Assembly: GCF_013401515.1 (NCBI RefSeq)
Contig: NZ_CP058529.1
Span: forward strand, 1,364,001 to 1,428,000
From: Halorarum halophilum
GTDB lineage: Archaea; Halobacteriota; Halobacteria; Halobacteriales; Haloferacaceae
DNA length: 64,000 nucleotides
Direction of reading: 5' to 3'
Both the position numbers and the translations under genes were made by a program. Each line of letters starts with the position of its first letter. Position 1 is the first letter of the stretch. Shown piece by piece: positions 52,859-62,039 of this stretch. Below the pieces are notes generated by a model, which made no database searches, had not been told where the DNA came from, and saw only the letters and a program-made list of their open reading frames with translations.

Positions 52859-54084
52859 GTCGGCTGTCGCGACTGGTCGGGCTCCTCGGCGTCGCGGTGC
52901 GCCAACTCCGCCACGAACGAACCCAGACACTCCTAGCCGTTCTTGGTGTCGCCCTGGCCGTGCTGGCAGCAGTCCTGCTGGCGAGCGTCGGCGTCGGCGT
53001 CCTCGAGACCGGCCAACAGCAGTTCGACCAGTCCAATCGCGACCTCTGGGTCACTGGCGGCCCACTAGAATTCCAGCCCGGGAGCGTCGGCGGCTTCAAG
53101 AACACATTGATTAACTCACATGAGGTCGCCACCGAAATCGAACAGCGAGAGGACGTCACCACCGCGGTTCCGATGGGGTTCCAGACAGTGTATGTCGGGA
53201 CGAACACCTCCGAATTCGAGACGGTTATCGGCGCTGGCGCACCGGCTCGTGGTGCATCTGTCCGCATCACTGACGGGCGGCACGTCAGCGAGAAGGATAT
53301 CCACTACGCCGACGGCACCTACACTGGCCCGATGACGTACGAGGCGGTCATCGACAAACGGGCTGCGGAGCTGCTGGACGTCTCGGTGAACGATACGATC
53401 TACGTAGGCGGCTCGATCGGGGCCGCACGGAGCCACGAGTTCACCGTTGTCGGGATCTCGCCGACGTACTCCCAGTTCGTCGGGGCGCCAACGGTCACCA
53501 TCCACCTGAGCGAACTCCAGGAGATTACGGGGACCACGGTGAGTGACCGGGCAACGTTCATCTCGATTCAACTGGCCGACGGTGCGGATCCGGAGACCGT
53601 CGAAGCCGAACTGCAGGAGGAGTACCCACAGTATACGGTCCGGACGAACCACGAACAGCTTCGGGCGACCCTCGAGGAACAGGCCGTGGTCCTCGCGAGT
53701 GGGGCGAGCCTCGTAGTCATGGCCCTCGTCGCGGGCGTGCTCCTGCTCACGAACCTCCAACTCTCGTTCGTCTACCGCCACCGCAGGACGTTTGGCGCGT
53801 TGAAGGCGCTGGGCACGTCTCAATTCTCACTGATCGTGGTCGTGGGAACGCGTGCGTTGGTCATCGGGCTCCTGGGCGGCGCGCTTGGCATCGCGTTCTC
53901 CATCCCGGGAATCTGGGTACTGAACCGCGTCGCCGTGGCCGTCACGGGCTTCGACGGGGTGGTTTCGGTCGTGCCACGCGTCCTTCTCAGTGGGTTCGTG
54001 GTCTCCATCCTGGTGAGCACGATCGCGGGACTGGCAGCGAGCGCGTACTTGAGCCGCATGCGACCACTGGCAAACCTCGACTAA
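52855..54084 (+). CDS. FtsX-like permease, subunit 2
   Basis: A 409-residue homologue of the preceding subunit, starting with GTG in a four-base overlap. Same layout: N-terminal helix (LAVLGVALAVLAAVLLASVGVG), MacB-like ectodomain with IHLSELQEITG, and three C-terminal helices (about 280-400). The two subunits probably form a heterodimer. No periplasmic adaptor or outer-membrane partner exists in archaea; the secreted protein just upstream could be the partner or substrate. Confidence 0.9.
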   Translation: MSRLSRLVGLLGVAVRQLRHERTQTLLAVLGVALAVLAAVLLASVGVGVLETGQQQFDQSNRDLWVTGGPLEFQPGSVGGFKNTLINSHEVATEIEQREDVTTAVPMGFQTVYVGTNTSEFETVIGAGAPARGASVRITDGRHVSEKDIHYADGTYTGPMTYEAVIDKRAAELLDVSVNDTIYVGGSIGAARSHEFTVVGISPTYSQFVGAPTVTIHLSELQEITGTTVSDRATFISIQLADGADPETVEAELQEEYPQYTVRTNHEQLRATLEEQAVVLASGASLVVMALVAGVLLLTNLQLSFVYRHRRTFGALKALGTSQFSLIVVVGTRALVIGLLGGALGIAFSIPGIWVLNRVAVAVTGFDGVVSVVPRVLLSGFVVSILVSTIAGLAASAYLSRMRPLANLD

Positions 54085-54230
54085 CTGAGCCAGTGGACGA
54101 CGATGTCGGGGAACGGTGTCCCGCAGCGCCTGCAGCCGTCATTCACGGATCGCACCATCAGAACACGAACGCCCGCTCCGACCACCGACCCGTCAGACCT
54201 TACGGTGTCTCTGTGAGGGCGCCAGCCCCG

Positions 54231-54362
54231 CTACTCGTCGGGCAGGGCACGGCTACAGGGGCCACAGCTGTCAGCCTGCCAGGCGACCGTCGTGATCATC
54301 TTGCCCTCCGCTCGGCAGCTCGGGCAGAACCGACGAGTCACGTCTGGAACCTCGTCGCCCAT
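54231..54362 (-). CDS. Small CxxC zinc-finger mini-protein
   Basis: A 43-residue protein with two metal-binding pairs, CPSC (13-16) and CGPC (33-36), so it probably binds one zinc ion as a ribbon. It begins MGDEVPDVTRRF and ends in LPDE. ATG 54362 is the natural start. Haloarchaea encode many such unannotated mini zinc-finger proteins, several of which affect growth or biofilm; the specific role is unknown. Nothing else is recognisable between 54085 and 54580. Confidence 0.78.
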   Translation of the reverse strand: MGDEVPDVTRRFCPSCRAEGKMITTVAWQADSCGPCSRALPDE

Positions 54363-54580
54363 CCGACCCGTGCCATGGACCGGGGGAGAAGGAACTGCAG
54401 CTAGTACTGCTGGGCGACCGTGTCGCTTGTTGGAGACACATTAGTTCGAGATGCGAAATCGATCAGGGACTGATGCTGAATCCATACTACGAGGTCCGAG
54501 CCGCATGCGGTTGCGTCGAAGCCGCGGGAACCATCAAAGCATGGAGGCTTCCTCGATCAGGGACTGTGCCCGTCAGTTCG

Positions 54581-54811
54581 TCACCGAGTGTTTAGGCGAC
54601 GCTCGATGACGTAGAGGGCGTACGGGGTCACCGCCATCATGACCAGCAGGAGGACGTACTCGATCCACAACTCGCCGAACATCGTCATGTCGATCGTGAT
54701 CGTCTGAACGCCGCCGTTGGCGACGATTGCCCCGAGTATGCCCGCGAACACGACGCCGAGTGCGCACATCTCGAAGACGATCACGAACGCCGTGAGTTCG
54801 CGGAGGCTCAT
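54581..54811 (-). CDS. Small two-helix membrane protein
   Basis: A 76-residue protein with two hydrophobic helices: about 9-30 (VIVFEMCALGVVFAGILGAI) and about 50-67 (WIEYVLLLVMMAVTPYALYV). A short loop with Gly/Thr lies between them. Ends in a basic tail (ERRLNTR). Probably cytoplasmic-facing at both termini. Haloarchaeal composition, no family recognised. Confidence 0.65.
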   Translation of the reverse strand: MSLRELTAFVIVFEMCALGVVFAGILGAIVANGGVQTITIDMTMFGELWIEYVLLLVMMAVTPYALYVIERRLNTR

Positions 54812-55508
54812 CTCCCACCCAACCGGGACAGCGGGGGCGTCATCAGGGACGTGTTGTTGGTCCGCGATATTCGTTATTCTGAACGTACATGAGTCGAGAG
54901 TCTCGTTAACGGAGATCCGAGATGAACGGAGTCAACCCAGTGAGGAGTCGAAGTGCGAACAACACCCGGGATACTGAGCATCAGTACTCGCTGGTTCAGT
55001 GCGGAGGCTGGTGAGGCCGATTTGAACGCACTTGGATGAACCCCCTGTAAGCGAAACTCCAATCACGTTCTCCGACAAGCGATCGAAGCTCTCGACGTGG
55101 TTCACACTCTCCGATTGAACACGTGGGCACAGCACGGAGGAACGGGCCAGAGAGACACCAATCGCCGAGCGCAGATATTGTTTCAGCTAACCAAAATCCT
55201 TAACTATATGTCATCTCATGCCTGGCTTGACATATGACGTCTGTACGTACAACGGTCATCCGCCTTGCACTCCATCTGCCCTCCCTCGCATACCCCAATA
55301 GGGACCGACGTGATATCGAACACCGGAGTGGACATGGTCGGATTCGTGTGGATTCGGGACACGGAATCGGCACCGAGGGAGACAGTTCTCGCGACCGATT
55401 GGATCGAGACTCAGCTGTCACACCATCTCTGTGGTGGGGTGGTGAAAGCGAGGGATCCTCGGGCAGTGGTGGACAGCTTGCTCGAGCGGCACACGCAGCA
55501 CCCGCCGT
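54812..55508. other. Intergenic region upstream of the histidine kinase
   Basis: About 700 bases with several open frames but no recognisable protein. The segment 55170-55245 is AT-rich and holds an inverted repeat (separate entry). The promoter of the kinase probably lies downstream of it. Confidence 0.5.
55206..55235. promoter_or_regulatory. Inverted repeat ATATGTCA-n14-TGACATAT
   Basis: Perfect 8-base arms around a 14-base spacer in AT-rich DNA, about 275 bases before the kinase ATG. A nested second dyad, ATGAC...GTCAT, follows immediately. The dimension fits a dimeric DNA-binding protein site. Confidence 0.4.
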
Positions 55509-57773
55509 ATGACCGGAACCACCGACGCGATTCGTGTCCTCCACGTCGACGATGCATCCGACGTTGCGGACCTAACGGCGACGGCCCTCGAACGGGAGGA
55601 CGACCGGATCGAGGTCATCACCGCACTCGACGCTGAGAGCGCGCTCGAGACGCTTGCCAGTCGTGCGATCGATTGTATCGTCTCCGACTACGAGATGCCC
55701 GGTCAGGATGGGATCGCCTTTCTCAACGTCGTCCGTGAACGCGATGGCGACATTCCGTTCATTCTCTTTACCGGAAAAGGCAGCGAGGTGATCGCCAGCG
55801 ACGCCATCGCAGCGGGAGTTACCGACTACCTCCAGAAGCGAGGTGGGATGGACCAGTACACGCTGTTAGCAAACCGGATCCAAAACGCTGTCGAGAGCGC
55901 GCGCCATCGACGGACGAACGGGGAACACGAGCGTCGACTGGAGATGCTCATCCACGTCCTCCCTGGGATCGTGTATCGCTGTCGTACGCAATCACCCTGG
56001 CAGATGGAGAACGTCGCAGGCGACTGTGAAACCCTCACCGGCTATGCAGCAGCTGCGTTGGAGACCGATACAGTGGGGTGGGAGACGGACATCGTCCATC
56101 CGGACGATCGGGAGGCGGCCGTCCAGGACATCGAGGACGCCCTCGAGGCGGGGAGGCAGTTCGACGTCACCTACCGTATCTTGATGATGGACGGGGACAC
56201 GAAGTGGGTGCGAGAGCGGGGAGGGAGGGACTGTACAGGAAGGATCCCCGGAGAGCGGTTGGAGGGGTTCATTACAGACATCACCGAGCAGAAGAAGCGC
56301 GAACGCGCACTCCGGGAGACTCAAGATCGGTTCGATCTCGTGATGCAGAGCGCGGAGCTTGGCGTTTGGGACTGGATGGTCCAGACGGACGAGATTACGA
56401 TTAACGAGCAGTGGGCAACGATGCTCGGCTACTCGCTCGAGGAACTCGAGCCGACGTTGAGCACGTGGGAGAGCCGGGTCCACCCTGATGACCTGCCCCG
56501 GGTTTGGGAAACGCTGAACGAGCACCTCGCGGGGGAGACGGACTACTACGAGAGCGACCAACGGATGTTGACGAAGTCCGGCGACTGGAAGTGGATTCGG
56601 GATATCGGGACGGTCGTCGAACGGGGCGACGACGGCACGCCGATTCGTGCCACCGGCATCCACCTGGATATCTCGGAGCGCCGACGGCACGAGGAGGCGC
56701 TCCGGGAGCTCCATAGCATCGCAACCGATCGAACACGCTATGACACAGAAACGGCGATCTGCGAGCGGACGATCGAGGCCGCAGAAACCATCCTGGAGTT
56801 CGATCTCTGCGTGATCAACCTGGAGGAGGATGGCATGTTGCCGATCACAGCGCTCTCGAAGGGCGTCCCCCCCGATGGCGCGACGACGATGGCCGTCGAT
56901 GAGGGCATCGTCGGCAAGACGTACCGGAGTGATGAGTCATTCCTGTTCGATGACGTGCAGACAGTCGAGAGGGCGAACCCCCAGGGCCCGTATCGGGGGG
57001 CGATCAGCGTCCCGATCGGCGACTACGGCGTCTTCCAGGTCGTCAGCGAGGAGGTCGGTCACTTCGACGAGGACGATCGCGAGCTCGCCGAACTGCTCGT
57101 CGAACATACGGTGCAGGCGTTCGACCGACTGACTGCCGAAGCCGAACTCAAACAGCAGAACGAACAGCTGAACGAATTCGCGAGCGTCGTCTCGCACGAT
57201 CTCCGCAACCCGCTGAACGTCGCCCAGGGCAGGCTCGAACTGGCAGCGGAGGAGTGTGACAGCGACCAGCTGCCACACATCGACCGCGCGCTCGACCGGA
57301 TGGCGACGTTGATCGACGACGTCCTCACACTCGCCCGCGAGGGCGTCGCCGTCACCGACCTCGTGACGGTCGAACTCGCTGCAACCCTCGATAAAAGCTG
57401 GCAGTACGTCGAGACGGGTGACGCCACACTCGTGATGGAGATGACGCACGCCATCCAGGCCGACGAGGGGAGACTGCAGCAGCTGTTCGAAAACCTCATT
57501 CGGAACGCCATCGACCATGGCGGTCCGGACGTCACCATCACTGCAGGCGATTTGGACACCGGCTTCTACGTCGAAGACGACGGTCCAGGCATCCCACCAA
57601 ACCAGCGTGAGGCGGTGTTCGAGGCCGGCTACTCGACGAGCACCAACGGGACCGGGTTCGGGCTTCGAATCGTGAAACAGATCGTCGACGCACACGGATG
57701 GGCGATCGAGGCGACCGATGGTCAGGAGGGTGGTGCTCGGTTCGAGATCACGGCCGTAGAGATCGTCGACTAA
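55509..57773 (+). CDS. Hybrid histidine kinase: receiver-PAS-PAS-GAF-HisKA-HATPase
   Basis: A 754-residue soluble sensor kinase with no membrane segment. Order: receiver domain (1-125) with D14-D15, phosphoacceptor D60, T88 and K110; PAS domains at about 145-265 and 272-392 (each ending DITEQKK or DISERRR); GAF at about 405-540; dimerisation domain with phospho-His H563 (VVSHDLRNP); ATPase domain with N-box ENLIRNAIDHGG (661-672) and DDGPGI (690-695). Typical of haloarchaeal bat/PAS-type kinases whose input is cytosolic. A cognate regulator was not found; HalOD1 proteins downstream are candidates. Confidence 0.93.
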   Translation: MTGTTDAIRVLHVDDASDVADLTATALEREDDRIEVITALDAESALETLASRAIDCIVSDYEMPGQDGIAFLNVVRERDGDIPFILFTGKGSEVIASDAIAAGVTDYLQKRGGMDQYTLLANRIQNAVESARHRRTNGEHERRLEMLIHVLPGIVYRCRTQSPWQMENVAGDCETLTGYAAAALETDTVGWETDIVHPDDREAAVQDIEDALEAGRQFDVTYRILMMDGDTKWVRERGGRDCTGRIPGERLEGFITDITEQKKRERALRETQDRFDLVMQSAELGVWDWMVQTDEITINEQWATMLGYSLEELEPTLSTWESRVHPDDLPRVWETLNEHLAGETDYYESDQRMLTKSGDWKWIRDIGTVVERGDDGTPIRATGIHLDISERRRHEEALRELHSIATDRTRYDTETAICERTIEAAETILEFDLCVINLEEDGMLPITALSKGVPPDGATTMAVDEGIVGKTYRSDESFLFDDVQTVERANPQGPYRGAISVPIGDYGVFQVVSEEVGHFDEDDRELAELLVEHTVQAFDRLTAEAELKQQNEQLNEFASVVSHDLRNPLNVAQGRLELAAEECDSDQLPHIDRALDRMATLIDDVLTLAREGVAVTDLVTVELAATLDKSWQYVETGDATLVMEMTHAIQADEGRLQQLFENLIRNAIDHGGPDVTITAGDLDTGFYVEDDGPGIPPNQREAVFEAGYSTSTNGTGFGLRIVKQIVDAHGWAIEATDGQEGGARFEITAVEIVD

Positions 57774-58060
57774 CAACCCGTCCGTGTACCGCTTCACTTT
57801 CACGCCGCTCTACTGAGTTTTATGTGGGCTCGAGATGACGAGCCTGCTGGAACCCGTTTACGGCGCTCAGCCGCCTGTTCCGCGTTCCCAGCAAGAACCA
57901 TGTCATTCCCAAATCGACTGCGTGGCGACTACGCATACGGTGCTGGTAATCTCCCTACCCAACTCGCCTTCATCGGATACCGTGAGGGGAAGGAGATAGA
58001 CATGGGGGTCGATAGCTCGGAGTGCTCGCAGGACGTTCGCTCTCAATACCGCGCCCAATC

Positions 58061-58207
58061 ATGAATCAATTAGTCAAACGAGTACTCGGCCAGGCCGGTG
58101 ATCCGGACACGGTCTGTGAGTGTCGACACTGCGGAACTACCGTGGCGTGTCAGCGGACGAGATGTCCGGCGTGCGACCGAGGAGAGATTATTCGATTCGA
58201 GCTCTAA
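58061..58207 (+). CDS. Small CxxC zinc-ribbon mini-protein
   Basis: A 48-residue protein with CRHC (21-24) and CPAC (35-38), one extra Cys pair (C19, C30) and a helix-like N-terminus (MNQLVKRVLGQAG). Ends IIRFEL. Reads as a single zinc-ribbon knuckle pair. ATG 58061 is the start; the frames before it are unconvincing. Confidence 0.75.
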   Translation: MNQLVKRVLGQAGDPDTVCECRHCGTTVACQRTRCPACDRGEIIRFEL

Positions 58208-58555
58208 CCGTCGACCCACTCAGTTTCCCACGTCCCTCGAGCGTCGAGTTCACGCTGGCCTTGCTGTGTGAGCATGGCTGAGGTGGGTCAAACGGCTCGA
58301 CAAGGCCCATGTCCCTTAACGTCTCCGCTGGTTGTATAAGGGGTGCCATGGTGGGTTTAGTTCACATTTGTGCCTCATGTCGTCACTGATGTTGAGATGA
58401 CGGATCCTACAAGGCACTGTGGCGCGGTCGCGTCCTAAAACCGATTTGTGGTATGTTCGGGTCCCGGTAAGAAGAAATCGTAATTGCACTGACGGCGCGC
58501 ACCAATACTTCGGATCCATCATCATTTTAGTGGGCTAGTTCGTGGGTTTCGGGAA
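58208..58555. other. Intergenic region
   Basis: About 350 bases between a zinc-ribbon gene and the winged-helix gene. AT-rich patch at 58515-58530 is probably the promoter of the latter. No recognised gene. Confidence 0.45.
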
Positions 58556-58849
58556 ATGAGACTCACGTCCCCGACGGATTTCGAAATCCTAGAGGCACTC
58601 GCGGACGGGAACCGGAATAACGCCGCGAACCTCTCGTACGAGCTCGACAAAAACCGGTCGTACATCAACACGCGGTTCCCGGTTCTGGCAGAGTACGACC
58701 TGGTCGAACGGGTCGGCCCGGCGCCGAACAGCGGCCTTTACGAGATCACCGACCGGGGATGTGCGGCCGTTGCCCTGCGAGAACAGTACGACGACGGGAA
58801 CTTCGACGTTCTCATCGACGACTACCTCGATGGGGTACGCGACGGCTGA
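58556..58849 (+). CDS. PhiH1-like winged helix-turn-helix regulator
   Basis: A 97-residue winged-helix protein. TDFEILEALADGNRNNAANL (helices 1-2) then SYINTRFPVLAEYDLVERVG (recognition helix and turn) and GLYEITDRG (wing) form the compact MarR/PhiH1-like fold common in haloarchaeal viruses and repressors. The C-terminal acidic tail (IDDYLDGVRDG) may be for dimerisation. It probably controls nearby genes. It is the only transcription-factor-like gene recognised in the window. Confidence 0.82.
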   Translation: MRLTSPTDFEILEALADGNRNNAANLSYELDKNRSYINTRFPVLAEYDLVERVGPAPNSGLYEITDRGCAAVALREQYDDGNFDVLIDDYLDGVRDG

Positions 58850-59040
58850 ATCCGGGAACGGAATCGATTGCTCGGAGTCACACTGCTAGGTGATTTCATT
58901 CGGACCCTGTTCTCTCGCATCCCTCTCCCCGTTCCAAGCGAATGGGCGTGCCCCTGACCAGCCACCCCTCTGCCAGCGTTCGCGGGGAGCCGAATGAACG
59001 TCGCCGAACGTCTAGTCAACAGGCTAATTGTTTTTCGCAT

Positions 59041-59307
59041 ATGCTTTCGTTCATGGGAACGATTCGGATTCCTCCACTCGACCGGACCGATATTTCGCGT
59101 GCGGAAATCGATCACCTCTATGAGCCCGACCTTCGGACTCACCTGTTTTTTCGAGGGACTGGGGATACCTCGTATGAGTGTGGTCGCTGTCATGAGACCA
59201 TCATCAAGAACGTTGAGCGGGGCGAACCGACAGGAATGGGGTTTGTGTGCCCGGGCTGCCATGCAGAACTGTACATCACCGACACGCTGTCCACTATCGA
59301 AGAGTAG
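59041..59307 (+). CDS. Zinc-ribbon protein (CGRC/CPGC)
   Basis: An 88-residue protein with CGRC (about 52-55) and CPGC (about 75-78), spaced as a zinc ribbon with basic and acidic segments between. ATG 59041 (MLSFMGTIRIPP) or ATG 59053. The N-terminal half is acidic and may form a helix. Ends TDTLSTIEE. Function unknown; likely nucleic acid or protein interaction. Confidence 0.72.
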   Translation: MLSFMGTIRIPPLDRTDISRAEIDHLYEPDLRTHLFFRGTGDTSYECGRCHETIIKNVERGEPTGMGFVCPGCHAELYITDTLSTIEE

Positions 59308-59450
59308 CGCACTCTGAACTCATGCTTCGGAGCGCTTAGTTGGAGTAACGTTCGTCCATACCAGAGAAGGCTCGAAGGACAGTGAATCCGTCGCGTTGCG
59401 AGGTCACCTGTGAGTAACGATTGAGCAGAGATGACCCCATAGAACCGCCT

Positions 59451-59600
59451 TCAGTCGTACTTCTTCTGGATCGTCGTGATGGTCACCGCGTATCTCGTGC
59501 CACACGCCTCGCAGATCGTGTTCGTGCTGATTTCGATATCTCCACCCCGCGTAAAATCAGCGATCGATTCACCACACCCGCACTCGAATTGATAGTCCAT
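59451..59600 (-). CDS. Small CxxC zinc-ribbon mini-protein
   Basis: A 49-residue protein found on the minus strand: MDYQFECGCGESIADFTRGG..., with CGC-type pair at C7/C9 and CEAC (33-36), ending TIQKKYD. ATG 59600 is the only natural start. The pattern of short beta strands between cysteine pairs (YAVTITTIQKK) is typical of a zinc ribbon. Confidence 0.78.
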   Translation of the reverse strand: MDYQFECGCGESIADFTRGGDIEISTNTICEACGTRYAVTITTIQKKYD

Positions 59601-59876
59601 CGATGTCCCCGATGGGTTAGTACGTAAACACGTTTCATATCACTTTTGGTGGCGGTTACTATTTATGTAGTATCCATTCGCTACTCAGTTCACCAGCGCA
59701 GGGACGCGGCGTCGAGGGGATACGTCGGCGCGTGCTCGTACTGCTTGAGTCTACCACACGCCGCTACTCAATGTCCCCCTCGTTCCTATGAGAAGCCGTA
59801 ATCGCCGGTGATACGTCCCAACACGCCGTCATTCGATACAGAGACTATTCAGGTTGGCAGGGCGTGTTTGCTTTCC

Positions 59877-61151
59877 ATGACGGGTGCTCGGTTCGGTGGG
59901 GCTATCGAGAAGACGAGACGGAATGCCGCGGCCGGCTGGCTGGTTGTCGTGCTGCTCGCCGGACTGGCGAGTTGGCTGGGCGTCGCTGGTTCGTACCGCT
60001 GGCTTTCCCTCACAGGAATGGCGATTGTGCTAATCGTCCTTCCCGCAGCGGTGCTACGGGATCCGTCTGCGATGCCGCCATGGGAACTGCTGCTGGTGGT
60101 GGCGATCCCGGTCGTCGACGCGGCGATCCTCGATGAGACCGCGCTCTCGCCGATCGCGGTGTATCTTGCCGTCGCGGCGGTCGCACTGATCGTCGCCGTT
60201 GACGTGCATACCTTCACGCCAGTGCGGATGAACCGCCCGTTCGCAGTCGCACTCGTCATCATCGCGACGCTGGCGATCGGCGCGACCTGGAACGTCGCCC
60301 AGTGGATCGCCGACATAGCGCTCGGAACGTCCTATCTCGTGGGCGGTCGAACCCAGGATGCCGCCAATCATGCGATGATGATCGACTTCCTGTTTGCGAC
60401 AATCGCCGGATCGGTAGCTGGCGTGGTCTTCACTGGCTATCTCCGATATCGGTCGTTTGACTCGACCGCGAATACTGCGGCCCCCCGTGAAGCGCCTGCT
60501 GTGGAGCCGGACCCAACACCATCGCTCATTCGCGATCGCTTCGCCATCTCCGAGAAACGCATCCGGCGACTCTCGTGGCCGATGCAGATCGTCCTCGGCG
60601 GGCTCCTCGTCTACGGGCTCGTCGTCCGCGACGTCCCAACAATCACGAACGCGGGTATCGCCCTGACGGTCACCTTCCTCCCCGCGTTCCTCGAGCGGAA
60701 CTACCGGCTTCCCATCGAACCGGAGCTCGTCATCTGGCTGACCGCGGCGGCGTTCCTCCATACGCTCGGGTCCGCCGGGCTATACGACTCCATCGGCCAG
60801 TGGGATAGCTTGACTCACGCGATGTCGGCGTCGCTGGTCGCGGCCACGGGGTACACGATCGTGCGTGCGATCGACCTCCACGCCGATTCGGTTTACCTCC
60901 CCGCGAAGACGATGTTCGCGTTCATCCTGCTGTTCGTGCTGGCAGTCGGCGTCGTCTGGGAGCTCGTCGAGTTCGCTATCGACCTTGCCGCCCTCCGGTT
61001 CGGCTTCGAAGCCGTGCTCGCCCAGCACGGCGTGAATGACACGGTCGGCGACCTCCTGTACAATCTCGCTGGCGCGATCGTCGCCGCGACTCTGGGGGCG
61101 ACCTACCTAACGAACGTCTCCCACCAGCTCGTCGGTCGGTTCAGTGAGTGA
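59877..61151 (+). CDS. Polytopic membrane protein with tandem YjdF/DUF2238-like domains
   Basis: A 424-residue membrane protein starting at ATG 59877 (MTGARFGG); an earlier ATG at 59808 adds 23 residues. About ten to eleven hydrophobic helices. Two similar halves: the second has a recognisable DUF2238 (YjdF)-like signature (GQWDSLTHAMSASLVAA, VWELVEFAIDLAA, NDTVGDLLYNLAGA). The first half shows a degenerate relative (AQWIADIALGTSYLVGG, AANHAMMIDFLFATIAG). Role unknown; possible lipid or signal-related membrane function. Confidence 0.75.
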   Translation: MTGARFGGAIEKTRRNAAAGWLVVVLLAGLASWLGVAGSYRWLSLTGMAIVLIVLPAAVLRDPSAMPPWELLLVVAIPVVDAAILDETALSPIAVYLAVAAVALIVAVDVHTFTPVRMNRPFAVALVIIATLAIGATWNVAQWIADIALGTSYLVGGRTQDAANHAMMIDFLFATIAGSVAGVVFTGYLRYRSFDSTANTAAPREAPAVEPDPTPSLIRDRFAISEKRIRRLSWPMQIVLGGLLVYGLVVRDVPTITNAGIALTVTFLPAFLERNYRLPIEPELVIWLTAAAFLHTLGSAGLYDSIGQWDSLTHAMSASLVAATGYTIVRAIDLHADSVYLPAKTMFAFILLFVLAVGVVWELVEFAIDLAALRFGFEAVLAQHGVNDTVGDLLYNLAGAIVAATLGATYLTNVSHQLVGRFSE

Positions 61152-61329
61152 GATAGATGACTCGGTGAAGCCGGAAGGCGATCTCCGAGCATGGGAACGG
61201 CAAAACACAGCAGAGATGATGCTGAGAATTCGGTCGGGTTTTCGAACCAAGCAACGTGGTTGGGTTCTATCTCAAAATGGAGGAATATTTCCCCTACGCT
61301 TATTCACGGGTACTGGGAATCTCTACGAG

Positions 61330-61641
61330 ATGGAGAGCGAGTCACCTCAGCCTCGTACCGATGGGACCGCAGTGAGCACCAAAGTCATCGAAAGGGTCGC
61401 AGCGCTGGAAGGGGTTGACCCGACTGACCTTCCCGTTCTCGTCGACGCCATTGACACTGATGCACTGGATTCCATCTTTGCTCCGTTACGTGGAGGACAG
61501 TCTACCGAGCGTGGTCGAATCAAGTTCACGTACTGCGGGTACGAGATCGTCGTTCACGGCGACGAGGCGGTCGACGTTGTGAGCGAAGTGGCGTCCCAGG
61601 AAGCGGGCGAATGCGGCACAGCGTCATCCTCATCACCGTAG
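61330..61641 (+). CDS. Stand-alone HalOD1 output domain protein
   Basis: A 103-residue protein made almost entirely of one HalOD1 domain: VSTKVIERVAALEGVDPTDL, DALDSIFAPLRGG, GRIKFTYCGYEIVVHGD. HalOD1 domains usually sit at the C-terminus of haloarchaeal response regulators; stand-alone copies are frequent. ATG 61330 is chosen because sequence upstream to 61144 is not domain-like. Possibly an output module of the histidine kinase system upstream. Confidence 0.82.
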   Translation: MESESPQPRTDGTAVSTKVIERVAALEGVDPTDLPVLVDAIDTDALDSIFAPLRGGQSTERGRIKFTYCGYEIVVHGDEAVDVVSEVASQEAGECGTASSSSP

Positions 61642-61730
61642 CGGGCAGTATCGGTTGACACCTGTATCGCCGACGGCCGTGCGCAGGCTGAGGGCTGGAG
61701 TTTGAGAACCCGTTCTTACTGAGCGTGACG

Positions 61731-61904
61731 TTACGGATCGGTGTAGGGGACAAACTCCGTGTTCCCGCATTCACACGTACCGTTCGTTCCCATCGGGCGG
61801 AGTTGATTCTCCGTGGTCTGCTGCACCGTGTACACGTTCCGGCATTCCGTGCACATGCCGAACCCTTCCGGGTCGCCACCAGACGTTGGCTCGTCCTCAC
61901 CCAT
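61731..61904 (-). CDS. Small CxxC zinc-ribbon mini-protein
   Basis: A 57-residue protein on the minus strand with CTEC (18-21) and CEC (44-46), ending GNTEFVPYTDP. Polar N-terminus MGEDEPTSGGDP. Probable single zinc ribbon. ATG 61904 is the natural start. The frames printed on the opposite strand are shadows. Confidence 0.78.
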   Translation of the reverse strand: MGEDEPTSGGDPEGFGMCTECRNVYTVQQTTENQLRPMGTNGTCECGNTEFVPYTDP

Positions 61905-62039
61905 TTTCCTCCGCTGTACGCCAGCGCCGCTATATAGCCGTTTCGCGAGTATACACGTGACTACCGGAACCGGTGTGGTAGCGAAAACTCGGGGAGCCCG
62001 TGGACACGACCACTCAGTACCGGTGAGGGCTGCGCGAGC

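Noticed and set aside
54862-55135. Minus-strand frames between the small membrane protein and the kinase
   Set aside because: Ser/Pro-rich sequence without family features.
57822-58064. 80-codon frame after the histidine kinase
   Set aside because: No recognised sequence, overlaps the zinc-ribbon start and has shadow-like composition.
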